This document shows positions 1-8,763 of a DNA stretch of 64,000 nucleotides, one piece after another. Location: NCBI RefSeq assembly GCF_001625085.1, contig NZ_BDAW01000016.1:62001-126000 (forward strand). The letters run 5' to 3'. This stretch comes from Nocardia acidivorans NBRC 108247 (lineage in GTDB: Bacteria > Actinomycetota > Actinomycetes > Mycobacteriales > Mycobacteriaceae). The notes beneath the pieces are model-generated. The model was not told the DNA's origin, ran no database searches, and saw only the letters and a list, made by a program, of their open reading frames with translations. The translations under genes and the position numbers were made by a program. Each line of letters starts with the position of its first letter. Position 1 is the stretch's first letter.

Positions 1-245
1 GTGCGATCGTAGGATTCCCAATTGCGATTCCAGGCGATGGTGAGCCGATCCAGATCCCCGCGCGCCCGCTGTGCGTCGGGCAGCGGCGTACCGGTCGGAT
101 CGGCCGCGGGGGTCTGTTTCGCGGGCTCCTCGCGCTGATTGCTCCAGAGCGTGAATCCGACCGCGGCGACCGCGAGGAGTACCACCGAGGTGGCGAGGAA
201 TCTGCGCCAGCGGCGTCGGGCAGCGGTCCGGGGTCGCGGGGGCAT
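1..245 (-). CDS. N-terminal fragment of a membrane-anchored or secreted protein
   Basis: The first 81 residues are visible; the gene runs off the left edge. The start is ATG read from 245. An Arg-rich N-terminus is followed by one hydrophobic segment (about residues 18-36) and a Pro/Ala/Thr-rich linker, so it is a signal-anchor or secreted protein. The last visible part (DLDRLTIAWNRNWESYDR) resembles the beginning of secreted DUF1524/HNH-endonuclease proteins (Leu-Asp-x-Leu, then a Tyr-Asp-Arg), but too little is present to name the family firmly. Confidence 0.6.
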   Translation of the reverse strand, partial: MPPRPRTAARRRWRRFLATSVVLLAVAAVGFTLWSNQREEPAKQTPAADPTGTPLPDAQRARGDLDRLTIAWNRNWESYDR

Positions 246-377
246 GCGGGGGAGTCTAGGTGCCCAAACAGGATGAACCGGGCAACGTTGCCAACCGGTG
301 ATCAATATCCGCTATCTGTGGGCAAACATCACATTCAGCGTCCGCAACGTATAACAGCCGTGCGTGAGGTCCGCGCC

Positions 378-418
378 AAGAAAAACGGGGCCGCACACCC
401 TGACGGTGTGCGACCCCG
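378..418 (-). terminator. Rho-independent terminator of the ahpC-ahpD operon
   Basis: On the minus strand a GC-rich hairpin (CGGGG/CCCCG with an 8-bp CGCACACC/GGTGTGCG stem, one unpaired base on each side and a 5-nt loop) is followed directly by GTTTTTCTT. It lies 27 bases past the ahpD stop, so it should end the peroxide-defence transcript. Confidence 0.85.
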
Positions 419-444
419 CGTGAACTACGTCGGATTCCGACCGA

Positions 445-984
445 TCAGACGGCGGCGGTGGCAAGCGCCTCGGTCGATGCCACGGCCTGGCCGACACCGG
501 CCACGATCGCGGCGGCGCGCAGCGACTCGAAGATCACCTCGCGCGAGACGCCCTCTTCCCGCAGGGTGTGCTCGTGCGCCTCCAGGCAATGCTGGCAGCC
601 GTTGATCGAGGAGACCGCGAACGACCACAGCTCGAAATCGGCCTTCTCCACACCCGGGGTGCCGATGATCTGCATGCGCAGGCCCGCACGCAGATCGTCG
701 TACTTACCGTCCAGGAACGCCTTGCCCCGGTAGAAGACATTGTTCATGCCCATGATCGAGGCGGCGCCCAGTGCGGCGTTGTACGCCTGCTCCGACAGGA
801 TGTCGGCGGCCTCCTCGGCGACCTCGCGCAGCGTGGTGGCCGAACGGGTGGCGGCCGCCGACGCGAGCAGGGTGCCCCACAGCTGCTGTTCGGTCAGCAC
901 GGTGGTGCGTGCGATCGAAGACAGGTTCAGCTTGAGGTCCTTGGCGTACTCGGGCAGGGAGTTCTTCAGATTCTCGATGGTCAC
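445..984 (-). CDS. ahpD: AhpD alkyl hydroperoxidase
   Basis: 179-residue AhpD-family protein. In mycobacteria AhpD reduces AhpC, linking it to dihydrolipoamide-dependent electron supply, and has weak peroxidase activity itself. The C130-x-x-C133 redox motif, E118 and H137 sit at the same positions as in M. tuberculosis AhpD. I chose the GTG start at 984 because it gives the family N-terminus ([19 protein letters not shown]) and has AAAGGA about 9 nt upstream; a TTG at 993 lies against that sequence and is less likely. It lies 40 bp downstream of ahpC on the same strand and is followed by a strong terminator, so the two form an operon. Confidence 0.95.
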   Translation of the reverse strand: MTIENLKNSLPEYAKDLKLNLSSIARTTVLTEQQLWGTLLASAAATRSATTLREVAEEAADILSEQAYNAALGAASIMGMNNVFYRGKAFLDGKYDDLRAGLRMQIIGTPGVEKADFELWSFAVSSINGCQHCLEAHEHTLREEGVSREVIFESLRAAAIVAGVGQAVASTEALATAAV

Positions 985-1024
985 AGCGCGCAATCCTTTT
1001 GTGTCAGAGCAGGTTCGAAAGAAA

Positions 1025-1612
1025 TCAGACCGAAGCGGTCATGAGCTCGCCGGCCTTGATGGTCGGGTCGCCCTTCTTCCAGTTGCAGGCGCAGAGCTCA
1101 TCGGACTGCAGTGCGTCGAGCACGCGCAGCACCTCGTCGACATTGCGGCCGACGGAACCGGCGGTGACGGAGACGAACTGGATCTCATTGTTCGGGTCCA
1201 CGATGAACGTGGCGCGGTCGGCGACGCCGTCGGCATTGAGAACGCCGGTGGCAGCGGCCAATTCGCGCTTCAGATCGCTCAGCATGGGGAACGGGAGGGT
1301 CTTGAGCTCCTCGTGCTGGGCCCGCCACTGGAAGTGCACGAACTCGTTGTCGACGGACGCGCCGAGCACCTGGGCGTCACGATCGGCGAACTCGTCGTTC
1401 AGCTTGCCGAAGGCGGCGATCTCGGTCGGGCAGACGAAGGTGAAGTCCTTCGGCCAGAAGAACACGATCCGCCACTTGCCGGCGTGATCATCGCTCGAGA
1501 TCTGGGTGAAGTAGTCGTCGGGCTGCTGAGCGTTCACCTTCGAGAGATCACCGCCGATGACTGCCGTCAGGTTGTAGGCGGGGAACTGGTCGCCGATGGT
1601 CAGCAGGGCCAT
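1025..1612 (-). CDS. ahpC: AhpC peroxiredoxin (alkyl hydroperoxide reductase)
   Basis: 195-residue typical 2-Cys peroxiredoxin reducing H2O2, organic peroxides and, in this family, peroxynitrite. The peroxidatic Cys61 is in FVCPTE; Cys174 and Cys176 near the C-terminus (ELCACNW) match the three-cysteine mycobacterial AhpC. The ATG at 1612 is preceded by GAGGAG with 5-nt spacing; the frame stays open another 20 codons upstream but without family similarity. The gene is divergent from oxyR and first in the ahpC-ahpD operon. Inverted repeats in the shared intergenic region suggest OxyR-type peroxide control. Confidence 0.96.
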   Translation of the reverse strand: MALLTIGDQFPAYNLTAVIGGDLSKVNAQQPDDYFTQISSDDHAGKWRIVFFWPKDFTFVCPTEIAAFGKLNDEFADRDAQVLGASVDNEFVHFQWRAQHEELKTLPFPMLSDLKRELAAATGVLNADGVADRATFIVDPNNEIQFVSVTAGSVGRNVDEVLRVLDALQSDELCACNWKKGDPTIKAGELMTASV

Positions 1613-1654
1613 GCTTGCTCCTCTTGTAGTCGAATCGATTGTGTCGTGACTGCC

Positions 1655-1703
1655 GCGAACGATCTTGCCCAAACGGGGCTGAAAGGTAAAGCCGATCGTT
1701 CGC
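1655..1703. promoter_or_regulatory. Perfect 10-bp inverted repeat between ahpC and oxyR
   Basis: GCGAACGATC at 1655-1664 and its exact reverse complement GATCGTTCGC at 1694-1703, with a 29-bp spacer. It sits where the ahpC promoter is expected, so it is a candidate for regulator binding or DNA looping. The identity of the regulator is inferred only. Confidence 0.5.
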
Positions 1704-1709
1704 TCTACA

Positions 1710-1739
1710 CTGATAGGCGTGACTGATCAAACTTATCAG
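1710..1739. promoter_or_regulatory. CTGATA...TATCAG dyad overlapping the oxyR start
   Basis: CTGATA (1710-1715) and TATCAG (1734-1739) form a dyad spanning the oxyR GTG at 1719. LysR regulators often bind such spaced dyads at their own promoters, so this is a candidate autoregulatory site. A TACACT hexamer at 1706-1711, just ahead of the GTG, would suit a -10 box and a very short or leaderless oxyR message. Confidence 0.4.
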
Positions 1740-2627
1740 CCGACCCTTTCGCAGCTGCGTGCGTTCGTGGCGATTGCTGAATATCGTCATTTCGGTACCG
1801 CGGCGGCTCGGCTGAACGTGAGCCAACCCACGTTATCGCAGGCTTTGGCATCACTGGAAAACGGACTCGGTCTCCAGCTGATCGAGCGCAGCACCCGCCG
1901 GGTATTGGTCACACCCGCAGGTAAACGCCTTCTGCCCCAAGCTATGGCGACACTCGAGGCCGCTGACCGTTTTGTCGCTTCGGCCGCCGGTTCGGGTCTC
2001 GGCGGCACCCTGCGGATGGGCATCATTCCGACGGTTGCCCCATATGTGCTGCCCACCTTGCTCCCCGAGCTACGCAGGCAGCTGCCCGCACTCGTCCCGC
2101 ATGTGATCGAGGATCAAACCGCACGCCTGCTGGACGGTCTGCGCTCCGGCGTGCTGGATGTGGCGCTGCTGGCGCTCCCGGCCGAGGCCACCGGCCTGGT
2201 CGAGATTCCGCTCTATACCGAGGAATTCGTGCTGGTCCTCCCGCGCGGGCACGAATTCGCGGGTCGCCGCGACCTGAAACCCGCCGATCTGGACGCACTT
2301 CCGCTGCTGCTGCTCGATGAGGGCCATTGCCTGCGCGATCAGACCCTGGACCTGTGCCGCACCCATGAGGCGCAGCCCGGCGCGGTGGGCGACACCCGCG
2401 CCGCCTCGCTCGCGACCGTGGTGCAGTGCGTGGCGGGCGATCTCGGGGTGAGCTTGATTCCGGAGATGGCGGTCTCGGCCGAAACCTCGCGCGGCACTTT
2501 GGATATCGCGCACTTCGCCGCCCCCGCGCCCGGTCGCACCCTCGGATTGGCCTATCGCGCCTCCACCGCCCGTGGTGAGGACTACGAACGCCTCGCCGAG
2601 ATCATCAGCGGTCACCGGCCGCACTGA
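1719..2627 (+). CDS. oxyR: OxyR, LysR-family peroxide sensor
   Basis: 302-residue LysR-type regulator: winged-helix DNA-binding domain at residues 1-65 ([20 protein letters not shown]), then a substrate-type sensing domain. C204 and C213 in [12 protein letters not shown] correspond to the redox-active cysteine pair of E. coli OxyR (C199/C208), so disulfide sensing of H2O2 is expected. It starts with GTG and is transcribed away from ahpC-ahpD, the classic arrangement for an OxyR controlling AhpC. Unlike the inactive oxyR of M. tuberculosis, this frame is intact. Confidence 0.94.
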   Translation: MTDQTYQPTLSQLRAFVAIAEYRHFGTAAARLNVSQPTLSQALASLENGLGLQLIERSTRRVLVTPAGKRLLPQAMATLEAADRFVASAAGSGLGGTLRMGIIPTVAPYVLPTLLPELRRQLPALVPHVIEDQTARLLDGLRSGVLDVALLALPAEATGLVEIPLYTEEFVLVLPRGHEFAGRRDLKPADLDALPLLLLDEGHCLRDQTLDLCRTHEAQPGAVGDTRAASLATVVQCVAGDLGVSLIPEMAVSAETSRGTLDIAHFAAPAPGRTLGLAYRASTARGEDYERLAEIISGHRPH

Positions 2628-2684
2628 CCCGGGCCCCGGCTGCTCCAATTGACCGGTTCGAGTGTGTCTGGTTCGCTCGAGTCC

Positions 2685-3461
2685 ATGCGGATTCACCATC
2701 TGAACTGCGGCACCATGGCCTTCGGCCTGGTCGACCACTGCCTGCTCGTCGAGACCCGGACCGAACTCGTGCTGGTCGACACCGGATTCGGGCTGGGGTG
2801 CGTACGGGACCGGGGAAAGATGCTGGGCCCGAGTCGATTCGCCCTGGGGGTCAAGCTGCGCGAATCCGAGACCGCGTTCCGGCAGATCCAGCAGCTGGGT
2901 TACGACCCGCGCGATGTGCGGCATATCCTGCTCACCCATCTCGATCTCGACCACTCCGGCGGGCTCGCCGATTTCCCGGAGGCCACCGTGCACGTGCACG
3001 GCCCGGAGTTCCGCGCCGCCACCGCCACACCCACGCTCTCCGAGCGGCTGCGTTATCGCGCCCAGCAGTGGGAGCATGGACCCAAATGGATGGTCAACGA
3101 GGTCGACGGCGGCGAGGACTGGTTCGGCTTCACCACGGTGCGTGATCTGCCCGGTTTGCCGCCGGAGATTCTCGCGGTGCCGCTGGCGGGCCACACCCGC
3201 GGGCATACCGGCTATGCGATCGACTCCGGGCGCGGCTGGCTGCTGCACGCCGGTGACGCCTTCATGATGGCGGGCTCGATCGATCCGGAGACGCCGAATG
3301 TGCCGTTCTGGGTGCGCATGTACGAACAGGGTGCGATCGTGCGGGATGCCCATCGCGAGAATCAGCGCCGCCTGCGCGAGCTCCTGCGTCTGCACGGCCA
3401 CCAGATCAGTGTCGTCAACTCCCATGATCCGGCGTTGTACGCCCGGTCGATCGGCCGGTGA
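2685..3461 (+). CDS. Metallo-beta-lactamase-fold hydrolase, lactonase-like
   Basis: 258-residue MBL-fold protein. The zinc motif is present as THLDLDHSGG (H85, D87, D89, H90), with a later His in the VPLAGHTRGHTG region and Asp in LLHAGDAF. The HLDLDH variant is common in lactonase-like members such as AHL lactonases and uncharacterised hydrolases; the substrate cannot be told from sequence. The ATG at 2685 gives the family start MRIHHLNCG; the frame is open to 2649 without similarity. The stop overlaps the next gene's GTG by 4 bp (GTGA), so they are probably co-translated. Confidence 0.85.
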   Translation: MRIHHLNCGTMAFGLVDHCLLVETRTELVLVDTGFGLGCVRDRGKMLGPSRFALGVKLRESETAFRQIQQLGYDPRDVRHILLTHLDLDHSGGLADFPEATVHVHGPEFRAATATPTLSERLRYRAQQWEHGPKWMVNEVDGGEDWFGFTTVRDLPGLPPEILAVPLAGHTRGHTGYAIDSGRGWLLHAGDAFMMAGSIDPETPNVPFWVRMYEQGAIVRDAHRENQRRLRELLRLHGHQISVVNSHDPALYARSIGR

Positions 3462-3919
3462 GTAACCGATCCTGGGCGCGCCGGTTGCCCGCCGGCGCCG
3501 CCCCGCTGTTCGTCTATGGGACGCTGCGGTTTCCGGAGGTGTTGCGCGAATTGATGGGCCGCGCACCGGAATTGCTGCCCGCCGAATTGCCCCGGCGGCG
3601 CGCGGCGATACTGCCCGGCAAGGTCTATCCGGGTTTGGTGCACGCCGATTCCGGTGCCGCGCAAGGGTTCCTGATCACCGGGCTGACGCGCACGCAGTGG
3701 CAGGTGCTGGACGAGTTCGAGGACGACGAGTACGACCTCGCCCCGGTGTCGGTGCACGCGGGTGACCGCGAGGTCTACGCGTGGACCTACGCCTGGACCG
3801 CCGAGGTGGACCGGCGGGATTGGTCCGCGACCGATTTCGCCGCCGATCACCTGACCGCTTATGTCGAGAAGACCGCGGCCTGGCGTCGCGAATTGGTCCT
3901 GCTCAGCGGGACCGTATGA
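3458..3919 (+). CDS. Gamma-glutamylcyclotransferase-like (AIG2/GGCT fold) protein
   Basis: 153 residues with the GGCT-fold signature PLFVYGTLRFPE at residues 16-27 and an acidic stretch (LDEFEDDEYD) where the catalytic Glu usually lies. The family includes gamma-glutamylcyclotransferases and gamma-glutamylamine cyclotransferases; the substrate here is unknown. The GTG start overlaps the upstream hydrolase by 4 bp. Confidence 0.82.
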   Translation: MSNRSWARRLPAGAAPLFVYGTLRFPEVLRELMGRAPELLPAELPRRRAAILPGKVYPGLVHADSGAAQGFLITGLTRTQWQVLDEFEDDEYDLAPVSVHAGDREVYAWTYAWTAEVDRRDWSATDFAADHLTAYVEKTAAWRRELVLLSGTV

Positions 3920-3953
3920 CGCCGGACACAGTCGTCCGCTAGAACGTGTTGGC

Positions 3954-4504
3954 ATGAGTGCAGCGTCGGATGGCAATGCCGTGGCCGCGGGTGCGCGCGA
4001 CCATGGACTCGGGGATCTGTTGCGACGCAGCGCGACCCGGGTGCCGCACAAGACCGCGCTGGTCTGGCGCGAGCGAGGCTGGAGCGAGGCGAGAGCTTCG
4101 CCGAACTCGACGCGGCGGTGAATCGGGTCGCGCACAGCCTCGCCGACCGCGATGTGGCGCAGGGTGATCGGATCGCGCAGTACACGCACAATTGCCGCGA
4201 GTTCGTCCTGCTGTACTTCACGCTGGCGCGACTGGGCGCGGTATCGGTGCCGCTCGATTTCATGCTCACCGCCGAGGAGGTGGCGTACATCCTGCGGCAC
4301 TCCGGGGCCGTGCGGTTGATCGTGGAGGACGCGCTCGGGGCCGAGTCCGAAGCGGCAGTGAAGCAGTTGGGCGACAAGGAGATTCGGCTCTTCGGCTGGA
4401 TCGGGTTGAACGGTCTGCCGGTCGCCGCGGGCTGGGAGGAGATGGCCGGATGGGCGGGCCGCGCCGACGCACCAAATCCGGTTCGGGGGGGCGGCCCGCA
4501 TTGA
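3954..4504 (+). pseudogene. Acyl-CoA ligase (FadD-like), frameshifted and truncated
   Basis: The N-terminal part of an AMP-forming acyl-CoA synthetase is spread over two frames. Frame 1 from ATG 3954 reads to ALVWRERG; frame 2 continues SFAELDAAVNRVAHSLADRD and GAVSVPLDFMLTAEEVAYIL. Between them GAGCGAGGC occurs twice (4071-4079 and 4082-4090) with an 11-bp period. Removing one 11-bp unit restores VWRERGESFAELD exactly, so a tandem duplication caused the frameshift. Only about 180 of the usual 500 or so residues remain: the P-loop, AMP-binding and C-terminal domains are gone and reading stops just before the neighbouring rpiB-like gene. It cannot make an active ligase. Confidence 0.88.
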
Positions 4505-4523
4505 ATGTGGAGACGCGGTCGGG

Positions 4524-4967
4524 TCAGAAGTCCGCGATCCGATCCAGATGTTCGATATTGGCGATATCGTCGGGGTCCTCGCTGGCGGCCTCGCCGAACC
4601 AGCCGTCGAGGATTTCGGCCAGCAGGGCGCGTGAGGTGAGCCGCAGGCTCAGCGCCAGCACATTGGCATCGTTCCACCGGCGCGCCCCCGCGGCGGTGTA
4701 GCTGTCGACGCACAGCGCGGCCCGGATCCCCGGCACCTTGTTGGCGGCGATCGACGCGCCCGTGCCGGTCCAGCAGCACACCACGGCTTGGTCGGCTCGC
4801 CCCTCGGCGACATCCCAGGCCGCCGCCGCGCTGCCCCACGCCCAGTCGTCGCGCTCATCGGGCTCCAGGGCCCCGTGGACCATGACTTCGTGCCCGCGCC
4901 GGGTCAGCTCGGCCACCACTGCCCCCGCCACCCCGGTGTCTTCATCCGCAGCTACCGAAATCCGCAT
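4524..4967 (-). CDS. RpiB/LacAB-family sugar-phosphate isomerase
   Basis: 147 residues with the RpiB core CCWTGTGASIAANKVPGIRA, which carries the active-site Cys and phosphate loop, followed by RWNDANVLALSLRLTS. RpiB interconverts ribose-5-P and ribulose-5-P; related proteins act on other sugar phosphates. I chose ATG 4967 because it begins the family fold (MRISVAADED); the frame is open 26 codons further upstream. N- and C-terminal segments differ from canonical RpiB, so the substrate is uncertain. It stands alone between a pseudogene and a divergent secreted-protein gene. Confidence 0.8.
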   Translation of the reverse strand: MRISVAADEDTGVAGAVVAELTRRGHEVMVHGALEPDERDDWAWGSAAAAWDVAEGRADQAVVCCWTGTGASIAANKVPGIRAALCVDSYTAAGARRWNDANVLALSLRLTSRALLAEILDGWFGEAASEDPDDIANIEHLDRIADF

Positions 4968-5044
4968 ACGGACATTCTGCCCGCCTAGAATTCGATTGAT
5001 CGTAAACTCAGCCGTTTCGACCCTCGGAGAGGGGCAGTGGCCCA

Positions 5045-5773
5045 ATGATCAGCATGAGATTCGCCGCTTTCGCCGCGGTCGCGACACTTACCGGCGCGTT
5101 GTTCACAGTGGGTTCGGGGACCGTGGGTTCGGGGACCGCGCACGCCTACGGCCCCTGGTCGTGCGCGACCGGCAACCCGCTCCAACCCACGGCCGAACTC
5201 TTCGGCACCTGGAATACCGACACCATCACCGACCCCGCCGATCCACGGCTCGCGGATCCGCTCACGCAGTTCGATATCGAGGTGAACCTCACCGCCGCAA
5301 TGGAACTCGGGCTCACGGTGCACTCCGAGCCCGTCGACGGGGTCTTCTGGTCGCAGGACTCCCAGCAGATCACCTATGAGCCCGCTCGGCGGTTCGAATT
5401 GGCCTGTACGGGGCGGGACAATCTGTGCTGGATCGCCGACGATCTGCGCGTGCGCTATCACCAGGAAGCGGTGCTGGGGCTGGAGTATCTGCCCGCCTCC
5501 GATGAACGCGCCGACGGATTCGCCGTCACCGTCCCGGGTGTCGACCGCACCCGCCTGCACGATGCGCTCCTGGCCGACCCCGCCGCACGCGACACACTGG
5601 GCGGCGGCTCGGTCACCGAGGACGGCAACCTGATCCTGGTGGCCGATCGCGCCGACCTGGAGACGGTGCGATCGTTCGTCGAATCGCTTGGCGCCCAATG
5701 GGATCCCGCTGCCGTCCAATACGGCGACCGGCAATACGTCACCGGCTACTGCACCCCGGGCGTCTATTTCTGA
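5045..5773 (+). CDS. Secreted protein of unknown function
   Basis: 242 residues beginning with a signal peptide (hydrophobic core about residues 4-22, likely cleavage after AHA). The mature region has four Cys (SCATG, LACTG, NLCW, GYCTP) suggesting two disulfides. I do not recognise the domain. A perfect 15-bp tandem repeat (5108-5122 and 5123-5137) duplicates GSGTV in the signal-peptide tail. A second in-frame ATG at 5054 is an alternative start. No operon partner. Confidence 0.7.
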   Translation: MISMRFAAFAAVATLTGALFTVGSGTVGSGTAHAYGPWSCATGNPLQPTAELFGTWNTDTITDPADPRLADPLTQFDIEVNLTAAMELGLTVHSEPVDGVFWSQDSQQITYEPARRFELACTGRDNLCWIADDLRVRYHQEAVLGLEYLPASDERADGFAVTVPGVDRTRLHDALLADPAARDTLGGGSVTEDGNLILVADRADLETVRSFVESLGAQWDPAAVQYGDRQYVTGYCTPGVYF

Positions 5774-5829
5774 CCGGGGCGGAGCCGGGTGCGGACGGCG
5801 CGCGCTGAGTCCCGTTGTGCCGGTGCGGA

Positions 5830-7395
5830 TTACATCGGATAGATGGAGTGCTTACGCGGGTTGAACTCCGGCTTGAGCGGCTGTTTGGTGCGCAGCAGGC
5901 GCAGCGCGTGGCGGATCTCCAGGCGGGTGCGGGCCGGTTCGATGACCGCGTCGATATAGCCGCGTTCGGCGGCGATCCACGGGGTCGCGACCGTCTCGTT
6001 GTACTGGTTGACCATGAATTCGCGGGCCGCGGCGCGATGCTCCTCCGGAATGGCCGCGAGCTGACGCTTGCCGAGCAGGTCGACCGCGCTTTCCGCGCCG
6101 ATGACCGCGATGCGGGCGGTCGGCCAGGCGAAGCTGAAGTCGGCGCCCACCTGGCGCGCTCCCATCATGCCGTAGGCGCCGCCGTACGACTTGCGCACCA
6201 CCAGGTTGATGATCGGCACGGTGGCCTCGATGATCGCGCGGGGGACGCGACCGCCGCGGATGATCACCCCGGCCGCCTCTTCCGACAGGCCGGGCAGTAC
6301 GCCCGGGGTGTCGGCGACGAAGATCAGCGGGATATTGAAGGCGTCGCAGAGCCGGATGAAGTAGGTCGACTTGTCCGAGCAGGCGGCGTCGATCGCGCCG
6401 CCGAGCACCAGCGGCTGATTGGCGATGACGCCGACCGGCAAGCCGTCGACGCGGGCGAATCCGGTGATCAGGTTCGGCGCGAAAGCCGCACGGAGTTCAT
6501 GGAATTCGCCGTCGTCGAAGATGCGCAGCAGAATCTCGTGCATATCGTATCCGGCGCGATCGGAGTCCGGAATGATCCGGTCGAGCTCCCGGTCCGAGTC
6601 CGTGATCTCCGGCTCCAGACCGGGATTCACGATCGGCGGCTGTTCGACGCAACTGGTCGGCATATAGCTCAGGTAGTTGCGCGCCCACTCGTAGGCTTCC
6701 TGCTCGGTTTCGGCCACGTGATGCAGCGTGCCGCGTTCGGCCTGCACCTTCGCACCACCGAGATCCTCGGCGCTGACGTCTTCACCATTGACGGCCTTGA
6801 TCACGTCCGGTCCGGTGACGAACATGTACGAATCCTTGGTGCCGATCAGCACATCGGTATTGATCGGACCGTAAACCGAACCGGCGGCGCACTTTCCGAG
6901 AATGATCGACACCTGCGGCACATACCCCGACAGCTTCTCCAGCACCCGGGAGATATCGCCGAACGAGGCCAGCGACCCCACCGCGTCCTGAATCCGCGCC
7001 CCACCCGAATCATTGATCGTCACCACCGGGCAGGCATTGTCGAACGCGAACTGCAACGCGCGCATGAACTTCTGCGCCGAGGTCACACCCACCGACCCGC
7101 CGTACACCGTCTGATCGTGAGAGATCACCACCACCGGCCGCCCCCCGATCAACCCGCGCCCGGTGACGAGCCCATCCCCGTACAGCGCGTCATCCTGCCC
7201 CGGCTGCCGAGCCAGCGCCCCCGTCTCGATGAAGGTCCCCTTGTCCAGCAACATCTCCACCCGCTGCCGAACACTGGGTATCCCCTTCTTCGCCCGCTTG
7301 GCAACCCCGGCCTCCCCGGCCGGTTCCGCGGCCATCTCCAGAATCTTGGCCAACTCGTCGAGCTTCGCCCGGGTACCGATCACGCTTCCTGCCAC
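5830..7395 (-). CDS. Acyl-CoA carboxylase carboxyltransferase (beta) subunit
   Basis: About 521 residues with both crotonase-like carboxyltransferase halves: an N-terminal half with the oxyanion motif NDSGGARIQDAV and a C-terminal half with KSYGGAYGMMGARQVGADF. These subunits transfer CO2 from carboxybiotin (on an AccA/PccA-type alpha subunit, not in this window) to acetyl-, propionyl- or longer acyl-CoA. The start is uncertain: GTG 7395 is used, GTG 7383 is an alternative, and upstream residues lack similarity. The acyl-CoA preference cannot be read here. No alpha or epsilon subunit is adjacent. Confidence 0.92.
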   Translation of the reverse strand: MAGSVIGTRAKLDELAKILEMAAEPAGEAGVAKRAKKGIPSVRQRVEMLLDKGTFIETGALARQPGQDDALYGDGLVTGRGLIGGRPVVVISHDQTVYGGSVGVTSAQKFMRALQFAFDNACPVVTINDSGGARIQDAVGSLASFGDISRVLEKLSGYVPQVSIILGKCAAGSVYGPINTDVLIGTKDSYMFVTGPDVIKAVNGEDVSAEDLGGAKVQAERGTLHHVAETEQEAYEWARNYLSYMPTSCVEQPPIVNPGLEPEITDSDRELDRIIPDSDRAGYDMHEILLRIFDDGEFHELRAAFAPNLITGFARVDGLPVGVIANQPLVLGGAIDAACSDKSTYFIRLCDAFNIPLIFVADTPGVLPGLSEEAAGVIIRGGRVPRAIIEATVPIINLVVRKSYGGAYGMMGARQVGADFSFAWPTARIAVIGAESAVDLLGKRQLAAIPEEHRAAAREFMVNQYNETVATPWIAAERGYIDAVIEPARTRLEIRHALRLLRTKQPLKPEFNPRKHSIYPM

Positions 7396-7867
7396 CTTCC
7401 AACCAAACTGTTGTGCCACCGGCAGGTTAGGCGGTGCGGCCCCGGAACGTGCGACCGATCCGGATATAAGGGATGAATCACAGTCGAGGACCGCCGCAAG
7501 CTGGTCATATGGGCGGTCGCATCCAGGTCGGTGCTTTCCGTTGTGGGCGGCCATTTCTCGGACCGCTGACGCTGGAGGAGATGTGTGCTCGGCACTGGTG
7601 CCGTTGTTGAGGCGGTCGGTAGTCCTGTCACTCGTTCGTTCCGGTCTTTGGACGGGTGATCACCTGTCCGACAGGGTATTTCGAATTATCTGTGTTACCT
7701 CTGGCTGGATTCGATGGGGATGGCGGGCTTGGGGGTGGGAAATCGAGTGATTGATCCTTTAAATTGGCGGGTCGGGTGGGGATTGTTTTCGGGTGGAGGG
7801 TGGGCGAAAGTAACAAGTCTGATTTGTGGGCGATGGTTTTCACACGACACCAATTCAGGAGGTTGGA
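7396..7867. other. Intergenic region between accD-like and small secreted gene
   Basis: 472 bp of divergent intergenic DNA, with patches poorer in GC than its surroundings (7680-7860). It must hold promoters for both flanking genes. I find no convincing gene. A half iron-box-like AGGTTAGG near 7427 lacks its second half. Confidence 0.4.
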
Positions 7868-8185
7868 ATGCGATCCGTGAAGCGACTTGCTGTAGGCGCG
7901 GCTGTTGTAGCTGCTGCGGCGGGCACTGTTCTCGCTGGTGGGGGCGTTGCTCAGGCTGATGTGCCGGTGTGGCAGGCCAACTGTCACGTGTACAACATCT
8001 TCAACACCGGCGGCATGTCCAATTGTGAGTTGCCCACCTGGCATCAGGTGAAGCTCACGTGCATTGCGTGGCCGGTTCCATTCACCTACTGGAAATACGG
8101 GCCGATCCAGTACGGGCAGAATCAGTCCTGGGCGAGTTGTGATTCGTTGAATGCGATGGTCGGTATCGAAGTTATCCAGGCGTAG
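7868..8185 (+). CDS. Small secreted protein, four cysteines
   Basis: 105 residues: signal peptide of about 31 residues (MRSVKRLAVGAAVVAAAAG core, likely cleavage after AQA), then a 74-residue mature domain with four Cys (NCHVY, NCELP, TCIAW, SCDSL), probably two disulfides. AGGAGG lies 6 bp ahead of the ATG, which decides the start. Short secreted proteins of this shape are common and mostly uncharacterised in nocardiae; I do not recognise a family. Confidence 0.82.
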   Translation: MRSVKRLAVGAAVVAAAAGTVLAGGGVAQADVPVWQANCHVYNIFNTGGMSNCELPTWHQVKLTCIAWPVPFTYWKYGPIQYGQNQSWASCDSLNAMVGIEVIQA

Positions 8186-8233
8186 CGCACTACCGCGTTG
8201 TTCGAGCCGGGGTAACCGGGGTCAATTCGGAGA

Positions 8234-8258
8234 CGGTGGCCGCCGCGGGGTGCCACCG
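8234..8258 (+). terminator. Possible terminator hairpin after the small secreted gene
   Basis: CGGTGGC/GCCACCG, a 7-bp stem with an 11-nt loop, about 50 bp after the stop at 8185. It is followed by a C-rich rather than T-rich tract, so termination here is only possible. Confidence 0.3.
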
Positions 8259-8283
8259 CCCCCTCCTCGTGTATCGAGGAGGT

Positions 8284-8682
8284 ATGGAAGACCATGGGCG
8301 GCAGGGGTATTCGTCATCGTTCGGGGAAGTGGCGGCTGAATATGCCGAGCATCGGCCGGATTACGCGGTGCCGGCGGTGCGGTGGGCGCTGGCACCCGCG
8401 CCGGGCGTGCGGGTGGTAGATCTCGGGGCCGGGACCGGGAAGTTGACTCGGACTCTGGCGGAGGTGGGGGCCGAGGTTATTGCGGTGGAGCCGGATTCGG
8501 CGATGTCGGAGGAGTTGCGTGCCACACTCGCCACCCGAGCCGGGGTGCTGGTCATGCCGGAGCGGGAGCGCCGGGGCACGCTGGATCGGATTCGCGCGTA
8601 TCTGGCGAGCAGGCCGGAGACCGCCGAGGGGGAGTTCATGCTGCCGATGCTGACCGGGGTGCTGCGGGTTCGGCGGCTGTGA
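8284..8682 (+). pseudogene. Class I SAM methyltransferase with a large internal deletion
   Basis: The N-terminus has the usual start of this family and an intact motif I (VVDLGAGTGKLTRTLAEVG, about residues 40-58), followed by the acidic end of beta-2 (VIAVEPDSAMSEELRATL). The frame then jumps to a typical extreme C-terminus (TLDRIRAYLASRPETAEGEF, LPMLTGVLRV). About 110-120 residues carrying motifs II-IV are missing compared with the usual 250-residue proteins. The frame is open, so a short product may be made, but it lacks much of the substrate fold. ATG 8284 is preceded by GAGGAGGT. Confidence 0.72.
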
Positions 8683-8763
8683 TTCGGGGAGTCCATGACC
8701 GTCGCTGACCACCCACCGCCGCGAAGCACAGCATGATGGAGGGATGTTCGAGCGGGTGAGCGC

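Noticed and set aside
1613..1672. A 20-residue longer AhpC start
   Set aside because: The added residues have no family similarity and the ATG at 1612 has a strong ribosome site.
7420..7440. AGGTTAGG half of an IdeR iron box
   Set aside because: The second half of the 19-bp palindrome is absent.
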